53,249 bases of DNA from a virus. Position 1 is the stretch's first letter. Each line of letters begins with the position of its first letter. Positions 28,269 through 36,743 of the stretch are shown here, piece by piece. The notes under the pieces are model-generated. The model worked only from the letters and a program-made list of their open reading frames with translations, was not told the origin of the DNA and searched no databases. A program made the translations under genes and the position numbers. The DNA is taken from IMG/VR virus record IMGVR_UViG_3300040811_001901, positions 1 through 53,249 of that record. One strand, 5' to 3'.

Positions 28269-29209
28269 CTGTACTTCTTCGATCCGGGGAATCCTCCAAA
28301 AGGTAATGGCACAGCTTGGTTTGCTGAAGCTCCATCTCCTTGGAATCGAAGTTTACAAGCTGCCAATGTTTTTTGGCAAAGATCTATACGTTTCCAATAC
28401 TTTCTATAATATCTAGGATCTTTTGCAGAAGTATGCGTAAAGAGAGCTTCCCATACTTCTAGTTTGCCATTAGTCGTTGTTTTACGAATAGCGCCCTGTG
28501 AGTATCCTTGGCTACTCCAAGCAGTTATAGAAGCAGGAGTTCCCAAATCTGTATTCTCTATATCATACAATTTCGTTTGTGTAGAATCATTTGCATAAGT
28601 ACATCCTCCTCCAAGACCGTCTGCTCTTCCTTGATACTGCCAAGAACAATACCTACCAATTACCATTCTTGATGGAATTTGAGCACCTTCTATATCCATT
28701 GGAGAAGCTAATTCAAAAGTTACAACAATATTATTTTCGGAAGCAACTCTATCTATATAATAAGTTTGAGAGGGAAACTCTTCACCAGTACTCAGTTTAC
28801 TTTTTAAAGTTTTTCTGTAGACTATCTTAGTACCAATTAGCTCGTCATTTCTTTCAAACGCATCGACTCCTGCCGTACCCGCTACTCTTAAATCTTGCAA
28901 AACTGCTTCATTATTTGTATCTAAAGTTTTTGTAAGATTAGGTATGTTTGCAATCGCAAGACTAGGTCGAGCATAGGCCCCAGAAGAGTTAAATTCAATT
29001 CCGGTTATTTGAATTGGAATTGCTAAGTAAGTAGTTCCATTGAAAACAATATCTGTATTACCATCATTATTTTGGTCTGTTTCACTATTAGTAAGATAAT
29101 ATTTTCCCGCACCAGACGTAGAAGAATACCCGGGCAAAGTAATATCAAATAATTCTATAAGTTCGTCATCAATTTCTGATAACTGTACTGTATCTATTAA
29201 GTCTGTCAT
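28265..29209 (-). CDS. Tail tip protein L-like with four conserved cysteines
   Basis: A 314-aa protein in the position and size class of lambda L. The C-terminal part holds four Cys in the known iron-sulfur pattern of the family: Cys188 (RYCSWQYQG), Cys203 (GGGCTYAN), Cys278 (DLCQKTL) and Cys285 (AACKLRF). Lambda L binds an Fe-S cluster with such ligands. The N-terminal part is beta-rich (LAIPIQITGIEFNSSG). It forms part of the tail tip hub with M. The start overlaps the M stop at 29209, and the stop overlaps K. Confidence 0.9.
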   Translation of the reverse strand: MTDLIDTVQLSEIDDELIELFDITLPGYSSTSGAGKYYLTNSETDQNNDGNTDIVFNGTTYLAIPIQITGIEFNSSGAYARPSLAIANIPNLTKTLDTNNEAVLQDLRVAGTAGVDAFERNDELIGTKIVYRKTLKSKLSTGEEFPSQTYYIDRVASENNIVVTFELASPMDIEGAQIPSRMVIGRYCSWQYQGRADGLGGGCTYANDSTQTKLYDIENTDLGTPASITAWSSQGYSQGAIRKTTTNGKLEVWEALFTHTSAKDPRYYRKYWKRIDLCQKTLAACKLRFQGDGASANQAVPLPFGGFPGSKKYR

Positions 29210-29655
29210 TAGGGTTCGTAAACCTTTCTAAAATTTCCTGTTAAAGTATGAATATCGTTTTGTCCGTAGTTAATGTCATAGTTTTCGCAAACTACTTTTA
29301 CCGTTTCCTCTGAAATTACTGCGTCAAAATTTAGTCCAGCTTTTACATCTAAGAAAGCACTAAGAACTTCGATCTCTTCCCAAGGACGATTTTTAAAGGC
29401 AAAGTTAAAAGTAGTTTCTTGGGTATTTATTCCGTCTCTTACTCTTTGCTCATACCCATCTCCAAATTTTGCAACTAAAAGTCGATGTTTTACTCTTTTT
29501 GTAAAGCCTCTATCAAATGCAAAAACTTTTGAAGCAGCAGAATTTGGAAAAACTTCGTTTAAAAGTGCTGTTGCTGTTCCTGCACTTGGAAATCTTGCCG
29601 CTATTTCAGTAGATACTTCAGTTTTTAATACATCTATTTTAAATATTCTTGCCAT
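29209..29655 (-). CDS. Minor tail protein M-like
   Basis: A 148-aa minor tail protein. The core RLLVAKFGDGYEQRVRDGIN matches the lambda M family motif (gdGYeqr...GiN), followed by FNFAFKNRPWEEIEVLSAFL and the C-terminal HTLTGNFRKVYEP. It joins the tape measure/tube end to the hub. The stop overlaps L and the start overlaps the tape measure stop, giving tight coupling across the tail-tip genes. Confidence 0.9.
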   Translation of the reverse strand: MARIFKIDVLKTEVSTEIAARFPSAGTATALLNEVFPNSAASKVFAFDRGFTKRVKHRLLVAKFGDGYEQRVRDGINTQETTFNFAFKNRPWEEIEVLSAFLDVKAGLNFDAVISEETVKVVCENYDINYGQNDIHTLTGNFRKVYEP

Positions 29656-32600
29656 TATGCTACTCCGTATGGATTAAGAATTCCACCCGAACGCTTTTGA
29701 TTGAGAAGCTCTTGTTGTACTGCACCTGCAATTACTTTTCCTAAATCCATCCCTTGTTGATCCCCCGAAGCATCTTGATTAGTATTTCCGCTAGAGTCTA
29801 CTGTCACATTTACAGTAACGTTATTATTTTGTTGGCCTGCTCCATTCATTGCAACAGGTATAGCTTTTCCATCAGGAAGAGGTACAATTGCTTCATTATG
29901 TCTGCCCTCTCCAACCATTCCAAGCGTTGGTTTATTTACAACTCCTCCTTTTGCAAATGCTCGGAAGCCGCCTGGGGCATAACCTCCTTTCGCGAAGAAG
30001 AATCCGGCAACCATACCAAGAATATCAGCGAAGCCACCACCGCCGCCACCACCGCCGAAAAGACCCATTATGCCATTAACAATATCTCCAAACATTTGAT
30101 CAAAGCCACTTAAAGCTCCTCCAAACACATCGCCAAGACCTTTTAAGAAAGGAGCTTCTCCGCTAAATAAACGACCTAAAGAATCTACAAAGTTTCCAAA
30201 GATTCCTCCACTCACACCCCTCTCTGCCGTCATCCCCTCTCCAGAAGCGGTCGTTTTGCCCGCCCCAGATTTAAAGAAATAGTCAAAGATACTTCCACTT
30301 TTTACTTTCTCAAAAATGTTTGAAAAGAATCCTCCAATCTTTTCAAAAATTGTTTGCTCAACTCCTGCAGCGCCTCCTCCTGCAGGATCTGTAGTGTCTC
30401 CTCCTGGCAGTCCAGAATCTGTAGGGGGTTTAACTATATCTCCCAACCCTTCTGGGAGTGAGGATTCTGGGCATAGTTTCATACACCCCATTTCTCCCGT
30501 TCCGGGAATAGGAGCACCTCCAGGTCCTGGAACAGAAGTTGTTGCGCCTGAAGCACCTCTTTTCATTGCATTTTCAATATCAGTAGCAACTGTTTTGCCC
30601 GCAGACTCCATATTTGTTTGAATTTGCTGACCTCCGGCTTTTGCTGCTTTAGTCATAGCTTCTTGCATTTCTTCCGCAGGGCTCTTAATTCCTAAGAGTT
30701 TTTTCATTATTTTTGCAGTCATAATTGCTGCAAGTTGATCTGCAATAGACTCTAAAATTCCTTTTGCAATGTTTAGAATCGCATCTTTTAAGCTACTTTC
30801 TTCACCTTTAATAAGAGCTGCAATATTTCTCTGAAGCCCGCTCTCTAATGCTTGGGCGGCTGCATCCCCTATTTGAGCAAGCTCGTCTTTTTGTCTTTTT
30901 AGAGCTTCGGTTTGCTCGTTTAAAACCATTAATTCAGCTTTTGAAATTTCTAAGGTGCGAAGCCTTGCTGCTTGGTTTTCGCTAAGTATTTGCGCTTTTT
31001 CACGGTCTTTTTCGTTAGTACTTGCCCCCAGCTTAGCAATGTCAGCTACTGCATTCTTGGACACAATATTTGCTTGAAAAATTTTCTGTTCAAGAGCATA
31101 CTTTTTGTTTGCATTTTTTAGTAAGTCTGCTTCTATTTTAAGTTCTCTCTTAAGTAGAGAGGTTTTACCTCTAGAAGCCTTTAACTCTCCTGCAGTTATT
31201 AGTAAAGACTGCATAGCAACTTCATGTTCAGTATTAGCCAAGCTTTGTACTAACGCTAATCGTTGTTGTAAGAAAGCTATTCTCTTTTTTTCGGAGTCTA
31301 TAGCGTCCGGATCTCCTTGAGTAGCTAGATTCGCTTTTGTTAATCTTAGTTCCTCATTCATATTAATAAGAAGCTGATCATACTCAGATAACGGAAATAC
31401 TCTTTGTTCCGCCCTATTTATTGCTTGAGAGTTTTCATTCTGTAATCGAGTTAAATGAGTTATTGCAGCAGATAAAGCCATTACTTCGGTTCTCTGCTCC
31501 AATAATTGATCAATATCTACGTCTTGCTTATTATTTAGCTTATCGAGAGTTTCTAAGTAAGCAACTACTGTTTTATTTGCTTGGAATCTTGCATTATCTA
31601 TTCCTACCAAAGCTTTTCTATCTTCTAGCAATACTCCGATACTTGTTTCTACAACATTTAAATTATTTTTATTTGCGTCTAAATAATCTCCTAATGTTTG
31701 TGTAGATCTTTCTCGTATTTGATTTAGTTCTTTTTCAATTACAGCTACTTCCCTTACAACTCTTCCCGAATCAGGGTCTACTGCAACTCCTTCTCTTCTA
31801 GCCTTTCTAGAAGCTGCGGCTGTGCCCGACCCGCTAGTTACTTTTCTGGATCTGTTTAACTCATCTTCTAGTTTCTTTAATTTATTAAGGTCGCGTTCAG
31901 TACTTGCTGCCATCTCTTTTATATACTGATTAACTAATCCATCCCCGGAACCTGCTCCTAAATCTTTTGCTAATTTAAAATTAGATACATTTGCAAGTCT
32001 TTTCCCGAACGCTTCTATTGCTTTATTTCCATTTTCAAACTCAGAGTTCATTATATTTTGCACTTTTATAAACTCTTCTGTTTCGGATTTTAAATCTTCA
32101 AGTTTACTTTTCATATAATCATACTTAGGTGCAGCTTTTTCCGCTTCGTCCCCTGATCGGAAAAAAGAAACTGCAAGAGCTCCTAAACTAATAATTAAGC
32201 TAACCCAAGATAATGCGCCAAGAGCAAGAGAAATTCCTGCAGCAGCTCTGCTTGCAAATGTAACCATACCGGCAAATACTCTCTTTGAAGTAACTCCAAT
32301 GGCGGAGATAGAAGCTCTTACTTTTACTGACATTACAGCAAAAGCTCCCTCTATCTTTTTAGTGGTAAGTTTATTTGCTCGCTCCATTTCATTTAGAGTT
32401 CTATATACTTCTCCTCTAATTTGCTTATTTGCAATTTTGTACCCTCTAACTTGATTTTGAAGATTTAAACGAACTTGAGCAATTTGAGCATCACTTAACT
32501 GCTTACCATCTTTTAGTTTTTGCAATAAACTTCTTTTATGTGCTTGAACATCCTTTAAGCGAGTTTTTGCATTTTCTGCTACTTCTTTTTTTAGAGTTGC

Positions 32601-33644
32601 TTGTAAAAATGCTGAATTTTTTACAACTTCATCTTTTCCTAAGCTTTCTTGTAATGACTTTTTTGCTTTTGCTGAGCTTTTTTCTGCCCTATCTGCTAAG
32701 TCAGATAGACCTTCCCCAAGCTTACTCAAACTCGGAAGAGCCGCAGTCAATATTTGTGCGCCAAAAGGGGCAAATGCTAAAAATATTAATTCAGGAAATT
32801 TTTGTAAAGTTGTTGCAATTGGAGTTAAAAACTTTACTGCAAAGTCTCGTAATTTATTTACAATTTCTTCAAATGCTGTAGAAAGTTTAGCAAACTCATT
32901 TGCGCCCCCTCCTGTAGCTTCAAGCAATTTTCCATACTTTTCTTCTGCTTCTCCAAGAACTTTATTTGCTACAGCTTGGCTTCTCTGAAAAGAATTTAAC
33001 TCTCCGGTAATTCCAAGTGCATCTTTATACTCTTGAGTTGCTTCTTCTAGTCGAAGAATAATACCTAATTCGTCAAGAAGTTCGGGCTCCGCTTTTGTAA
33101 TACCACGAACAAGACGATTAAATGAGTCTGTAAGATCTCTGCCAAGAACAGTCGATGCGTCTTTTGCAGCTTTTGAAATCTGAGTAATTTGAGTAGGATC
33201 AAGGCCTGCTGCGGTTCCGATTGCTGCCGCCTGCGCAGCGTCTCGGAAGCCTAACTGAGCATCTGTTGCGGCCTGAATATCCTTTGTTAAAGAACGAAGA
33301 GAAGTACCTGTGGCTGCAGCGTATGCAGTTTGTCCTTCCTGAAGAAGTTTTAAACTACCAGCATCTTTCAAAAAGTTAAATGCGGCACTTACGGCAAAAA
33401 CCTGAGCAGCAAGAGTAGCATACGCCGGTACAATGCCACCGGAGATACCCTGTGCCATTTTAGAAAAGTTTTTGGTAGAGTTTGCAGAAGCCTGAGCAGC
33501 TCCTTTAAGATTTCGATCAGCAGTTCTAGCAGACTTTCCAGCTTTGTCCAGCCCCGCAGCAGCTTGTTCAGCTTTTTGACCAATAATTTTAAGGTTACCT
33601 TTTTCAGTAACCTTAATAGTTAAATTGATTTCATTTTTTGCCAT
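29655..33644 (-). CDS. Tail tape measure protein
   Basis: A 1329-aa protein that sets tail length; by the usual 0.15 nm per residue the tail should be near 200 nm. The N-terminal part is mostly helical and Ala-rich (KAEQAAAGLDKAGKSARTAD). Two hydrophobic stretches are visible (AYATLAAQVFAVSAAFNFL, near 75-95, and LALGALSWVSLIISLGALAV, near 480-500). The C-terminus carries the family end GFRAFAKGGVVNKPTLGMVG, GEGRHNEAIVPLPDGKAIPV. It is assembled with the G/GT chaperones encoded immediately upstream and is ejected at infection. The ATG is coupled to the T-frame stop (33644). Confidence 0.93.
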   Translation of the reverse strand: MAKNEINLTIKVTEKGNLKIIGQKAEQAAAGLDKAGKSARTADRNLKGAAQASANSTKNFSKMAQGISGGIVPAYATLAAQVFAVSAAFNFLKDAGSLKLLQEGQTAYAAATGTSLRSLTKDIQAATDAQLGFRDAAQAAAIGTAAGLDPTQITQISKAAKDASTVLGRDLTDSFNRLVRGITKAEPELLDELGIILRLEEATQEYKDALGITGELNSFQRSQAVANKVLGEAEEKYGKLLEATGGGANEFAKLSTAFEEIVNKLRDFAVKFLTPIATTLQKFPELIFLAFAPFGAQILTAALPSLSKLGEGLSDLADRAEKSSAKAKKSLQESLGKDEVVKNSAFLQATLKKEVAENAKTRLKDVQAHKRSLLQKLKDGKQLSDAQIAQVRLNLQNQVRGYKIANKQIRGEVYRTLNEMERANKLTTKKIEGAFAVMSVKVRASISAIGVTSKRVFAGMVTFASRAAAGISLALGALSWVSLIISLGALAVSFFRSGDEAEKAAPKYDYMKSKLEDLKSETEEFIKVQNIMNSEFENGNKAIEAFGKRLANVSNFKLAKDLGAGSGDGLVNQYIKEMAASTERDLNKLKKLEDELNRSRKVTSGSGTAAASRKARREGVAVDPDSGRVVREVAVIEKELNQIRERSTQTLGDYLDANKNNLNVVETSIGVLLEDRKALVGIDNARFQANKTVVAYLETLDKLNNKQDVDIDQLLEQRTEVMALSAAITHLTRLQNENSQAINRAEQRVFPLSEYDQLLINMNEELRLTKANLATQGDPDAIDSEKKRIAFLQQRLALVQSLANTEHEVAMQSLLITAGELKASRGKTSLLKRELKIEADLLKNANKKYALEQKIFQANIVSKNAVADIAKLGASTNEKDREKAQILSENQAARLRTLEISKAELMVLNEQTEALKRQKDELAQIGDAAAQALESGLQRNIAALIKGEESSLKDAILNIAKGILESIADQLAAIMTAKIMKKLLGIKSPAEEMQEAMTKAAKAGGQQIQTNMESAGKTVATDIENAMKRGASGATTSVPGPGGAPIPGTGEMGCMKLCPESSLPEGLGDIVKPPTDSGLPGGDTTDPAGGGAAGVEQTIFEKIGGFFSNIFEKVKSGSIFDYFFKSGAGKTTASGEGMTAERGVSGGIFGNFVDSLGRLFSGEAPFLKGLGDVFGGALSGFDQMFGDIVNGIMGLFGGGGGGGGFADILGMVAGFFFAKGGYAPGGFRAFAKGGVVNKPTLGMVGEGRHNEAIVPLPDGKAIPVAMNGAGQQNNNVTVNVTVDSSGNTNQDASGDQQGMDLGKVIAGAVQQELLNQKRSGGILNPYGVA

Positions 33645-34488
33645 TAGCCACGAACATTATGGGTATATGTCTTTCCACCCCCTGCAGCCTTAGTTTTACG
33701 CTGCTCTGCTTTTCTTCTATTTTCTGCTTCTTCTGCTTTATGGTTTACTACTATACCTTCATAAAGCTTTGCAAAGAAAAGTATGGTTTTTACATCTTCT
33801 AAATCGTATATTTTAAATATATGCTCTAAACTTGACCATTCCTTTCCTAGATACGTTCCTGACATTCCATCCCACCGATCTGGCAGAAGTCCAAACACAA
33901 AAAATGCCACTTGAACCTCTTCCGGAAAAGCAGAAGAATCGAGTGGCATTTTTTCTGGATCAGGTTCTTGACCTAATTGTTCACAAATAAGTAAATACTT
34001 ATCTACATCTATTTGTGACGAAGATTCTTTTACTAGCCGTTCAAGTAGCCTTTGTATTTCGGCTACTTGCTGCTGGTAAAATTTTCAAGATCACCTACTG
34101 TTTCAGTTACCCAAGTATCGAAATCTCCTGCATTCTTCATTAGAAGCTCTGCATTCTCTTGAGTGTAGGCAAGCTCGTCATCTGGGTCCTGTTCAGAAAT
34201 ATCTACCAAAAGAAGCTCTTCTAGGTATCGAAATTTCAGTCCCTTCCACCCTTTGATAACTGCTTTGCAATATTCGGTTAAAAACTTTTCTTCATCAAGC
34301 TCTTCTTCAGGCTGTCGAGTTTTCTTGCTAAACTTTGTAGTTACGCACTTTTTGCGTAGCTTTAGTAGTTCTTCTCGTGCCAAGTAGCATAGGTCTACAG
34401 ACATATCAGCGCAGCCAGGGAAGTCGATTGTTACAGTTTTGCTCGGAGTCATAAGACTCGCAAGAGAAACAGGTTTTTTATCCGTCAT
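33644..34488 (-). CDS. GT-type tail assembly chaperone by -1 frameshift (about 281 aa)
   Basis: The frame of the ORF containing MPLDSSAF (Met at 33949) stays open upstream to codon AAA at 34084, inside the G gene. It has no ribosome site of its own in that stretch. A -1 slip at A AAT TTT (34084-34078) joins the first 137 residues of G (ending ENF) to YQQQVAEIQRLLE and on through the T part, giving 281 aa. The T part ends KTYTHNVRG just before the tape measure. This is the arrangement of lambda G/GT and its analogues, where GT binds the tape measure and G keeps the ratio. The T part alone is 101 aa from its own Met if read separately. Confidence 0.87.
34042..34084 (-). promoter_or_regulatory. 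Programmed -1 frameshift site with stimulatory hairpin
   Basis: On the minus strand the heptamer A AAT TTT (34084-34078, form X XXY YYZ) lies in the G frame codons GAA-AAT-TTT. Eight bases later (34069-34061) begins CAAGTAGCC, which pairs perfectly over 9 bp with GGCTACTTG (34050-34042) around a 10-base loop. The G stop TAG lies inside the stem. Confidence 0.87.
34063..34488 (-). CDS. G-type tail assembly chaperone
   Basis: A 141-aa chaperone (MTDKKPVSLASLMTPSKTV, CYLAREELLKLRKK, ELDEEKFLTEYCKAVIKGWK, FRYLEELLLVDI, ending NFTSSK). It lies between the tail tube and tape measure, the place of lambda G, and carries the -1 frameshift site near its end. Its stop (34063-34065) is read when no slip occurs. 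Its promoter lies at 34532-34560, so transcription from there starts with G/GT, then tape measure and tail tip. Confidence 0.87.
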   Translation of the reverse strand: MTDKKPVSLASLMTPSKTVTIDFPGCADMSVDLCYLAREELLKLRKKCVTTKFSKKTRQPEEELDEEKFLTEYCKAVIKGWKGLKFRYLEELLLVDISEQDPDDELAYTQENAELLMKNAGDFDTWVTETVGDLENFTSSK

Positions 34489-34531
34489 ACATTTGTCCTT
34501 AAAAGAAAGTTGTTATTGATTTATACCACAT

Positions 34532-34560
34532 ATTATAACGAAAGGCAGCAAAAATGTCAA
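34532..34560 (-). promoter_or_regulatory. Consensus sigma-70 promoter for the tail operon
   Basis: On the minus strand TTGACA (34560-34555), 17-base spacer, TATAAT (34537-34532): a perfect consensus. Upstream lies an A-rich tract and TCCAGG. It follows the terminator of the tail tube gene and precedes G/GT by about 44 bases. Confidence 0.9.
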
Positions 34561-34584
34561 GAAATATTTTTACCACCTGGAAAG

Positions 34585-34608
34585 AAAAAACCCGCCGAAG
34601 CGGGTTTT
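34585..34608 (-). terminator. Rho-independent terminator after the tail tube gene
   Basis: On the minus strand the 9-bp stem AAAACCCGC / GCGGGTTTT has a TTCG loop and is followed by further T. The core C-TTCG-G gives unusual stability. It lies 17 bases beyond the tail tube stop and just before a promoter, insulating the two operons. Confidence 0.92.
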
Positions 34609-34624
34609 GGTAGACTAAGTTAGA

Positions 34625-36217
34625 TTAGGGGTAGCTAGTTACTGCTCCACTATCCTCATTACCATAGTAGGTAAGTACGATTTCGTCCGCATTGTCGAAG
34701 TCATTCGTATAAGCACCAAATCCAGTCTCAAGAGAAATAACATCTTCTACTGAGTGTACTGGTACATCAATGTGTACTTTCGGCATACTTACATAAAGAC
34801 GTGGATTCCCATCTACTGCTCCACCAATTTGGAAAGTTACTTGGAAATCGTTTACAACTTTATCCAAACCTTCGCCAGAAGTAGTCATGTTGTTAAACAA
34901 TTCTACAGAAGAGCCTTTGTGAGTGCCATTCGCAGGATCTGCGGTAGTGTCAAGCGTCAAGTAGCAGTTAAAGTTACCTGTTACAGTTCGACCACCCGTT
35001 ACACCTTCGATTGGAATGTTTACATTACCAAGTTCTTCCGGTACCAGATAAGTAATGTTATTAGATACTGTTACGTTACCTCCGGTAAGAGTTAGGCTAT
35101 AGTCGCCTGAAGGGAAGGCAGTAGTATCAGTAGTACTTACGATACACTGAGTCAAACGATTTCGAATAAATGCTGAAGTTTGATCAACACCCGCATCGAT
35201 TGCAAAATTAGCTGTAGTAGCCCCGGTAGCAATACCCATCTTCAAGTCAGCACTGCTATCAAGGAAAATATCCCCTGCAGTAGCGCCTGTAATAGTTGTA
35301 CCAGATTGTACAGTTACCACGCCTGCGGACTGCTTATCTACAATATTCTTTGCAAAACCTGACCAGTTAATTGTAGCAATACCATCAACATCGAAGTCAA
35401 TAGAAGCTTCGTTAATTTGAGCATTTTCCAGCTTGTATACCATTGGGTTGGTAGTGCTAGTTTCCATTACAAAATAAAGGTTACAGGTTGCAAGTACCGC
35501 ACGGTTTGACTGACCAAAGTTAATAGTTTGTCCCGCATCGGTAGGCATAGCTACGGCACTGCCAAAGTCTGAGTTTGAATCCGCCTGAGAATTACGATAA
35601 AAACCAGTTGTTGCATCATCATCAATTGCATCAATGTCAATTGTAACAGACCCAGTACCATCACCAATCAAAGAGGCTGGAACAATAAAAGTTTGGGCAG
35701 CAGTATATCCTGTACCACCACTTACTATTTGTACATCGCTTGCATTGCCTGCAGCATTAACAATAATTTGGAAAGTACCTGCAGTACCTCCATGAGTACC
35801 TGTTACAAGTGAGTTATCACTATCAATAATGTAGGTGCCGGGGGTTCGATCGCCTGCACTATCCGCAGAGCTGAAATCAAGAGTAGCCAAAGCACCTTGA
35901 GAGCCAATAGTTCCATACTTATCAGCACCGGCCATTACAGCCCATAGAACTTCTTCTACAGCGTGATGCTCAGTACTCGTGTAGAACGGACGTACATATG
36001 TGCTAAAAGACCACTCAGCCGGAGCCAGAGAGTCTGTAAACAGTCGTCGACCACGACGGCTGATACCGTCTGCACCCTGCATTTCTGCGAGAGTAATATC
36101 AGACGTATTAGTAGACTGTGAGAAACTGAACCCGTCAAGAACTGGAACTTCCCACAACTTACTATCAAACTCTACATAGAGTTTTGAGTCTCTACTAAAG
36201 AATAATTGTTGTGCCAT
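34625..36217 (-). CDS. Major tail tube protein
   Basis: A 530-aa protein in the position of lambda V/the major tail protein, between the tail terminator and the G/GT chaperones. The N-terminus (MAQQLFFSRDSKLYVEFDSK, WEVPVLDGFSFSQSTNTSDI, TLAEMQGADGISRRGRRLF) is a pattern seen in major tail proteins of related marine phages. The middle contains a Gly/Thr-rich inserted stretch (about 150-200, SGGTGYTAAQTFIVP), perhaps an outer decorating domain. It is longer than the 250-aa lambda V. Expected to be abundant: a hairpin-bearing leader precedes it and a strong terminator follows. Confidence 0.8.
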   Translation of the reverse strand: MAQQLFFSRDSKLYVEFDSKLWEVPVLDGFSFSQSTNTSDITLAEMQGADGISRRGRRLFTDSLAPAEWSFSTYVRPFYTSTEHHAVEEVLWAVMAGADKYGTIGSQGALATLDFSSADSAGDRTPGTYIIDSDNSLVTGTHGGTAGTFQIIVNAAGNASDVQIVSGGTGYTAAQTFIVPASLIGDGTGSVTIDIDAIDDDATTGFYRNSQADSNSDFGSAVAMPTDAGQTINFGQSNRAVLATCNLYFVMETSTTNPMVYKLENAQINEASIDFDVDGIATINWSGFAKNIVDKQSAGVVTVQSGTTITGATAGDIFLDSSADLKMGIATGATTANFAIDAGVDQTSAFIRNRLTQCIVSTTDTTAFPSGDYSLTLTGGNVTVSNNITYLVPEELGNVNIPIEGVTGGRTVTGNFNCYLTLDTTADPANGTHKGSSVELFNNMTTSGEGLDKVVNDFQVTFQIGGAVDGNPRLYVSMPKVHIDVPVHSVEDVISLETGFGAYTNDFDNADEIVLTYYGNEDSGAVTSYP

Positions 36218-36246
36218 AGTTTATCTCCTATGAACTTTGAAAAGAG

Positions 36247-36275
36247 GCGAACGTGAATCCTTTGATTCGTGTCGC
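36247..36275. other. Hairpin in the leader of the tail tube gene
   Basis: GAATC and GATTC pair around a 4-base loop, extended with interruptions by GCG and CGC. It lies in the 64-base gap between tail terminator stop and tail tube start. On the minus strand it could slow ribonuclease or act as a partial terminator; a TCTTTTC stretch follows. Confidence 0.4.
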
Positions 36276-36281
36276 TCGTTT

Positions 36282-36743
36282 CTAGTATCGAACCTCTATA
36301 AGTATTTCTCCTACTCCTAAAGGATCTAATACACCTTCATCAGTATCTATGCTGATGATTGTGATTTGGTGGGTAAATTTTAAGTCCCCTCGTCTATCAT
36401 AGTATTCAAATCTACTATTATCTTCTAATACAGTTTCTACATCTTCCAGAAGCTCATCTAATGCTTCTACTGCATCTTCTTGATTCACATAACAACGAAC
36501 AGTTATATTCAAAAAACGGTCTTTATAACCTCCGCCTTGATACTCTCGTCGCTCTGAACCTGCATTGAGATGAATAGCGGGAAACTCTTCTACCTCATCC
36601 CAAAATTTCAGTCTTGGACTTACTTCTGCTACAGAAGTTTGAAAATAACCGGTACCATCTATAAGTTCTAGTTTATTTGCAAGTCCTTGCGTTATAGCGG
36701 CACGTCGGCTAGAAAATTCTCTGTTTTTTGTAACTACCGCCAC
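36282..36743 (-). CDS. Tail terminator protein
   Basis: A 153-aa protein in the place of lambda U (tail terminator), before the major tail protein. Seen: helical start SSRRAAITQGLANKLELI, then a beta part FPAIHLNAGSERREYQGGGY, ITVRCYVNQEDAVEALDELL, EDVETVLEDNSRFEYYD, and the end GVGEILIEVRY. This combination of a repeated helix-pair and beta strands, with the R-E-Y-Q-x-G-x-Y-K pattern, fits the tail-terminator family. It would cap the tail tube and join it to the head connector. The start overlaps the stop of the neck gene at 36743. Confidence 0.75.
   Translation of the reverse strand: MAVVTKNREFSSRRAAITQGLANKLELIDGTGYFQTSVAEVSPRLKFWDEVEEFPAIHLNAGSERREYQGGGYKDRFLNITVRCYVNQEDAVEALDELLEDVETVLEDNSRFEYYDRRGDLKFTHQITIISIDTDEGVLDPLGVGEILIEVRY

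Noticed and set aside
33644-33949. Separate 101-aa gene with its own ATG
   Set aside because: Frame is open upstream to the slippery site, no ribosome site precedes that ATG, and context demands a GT product.
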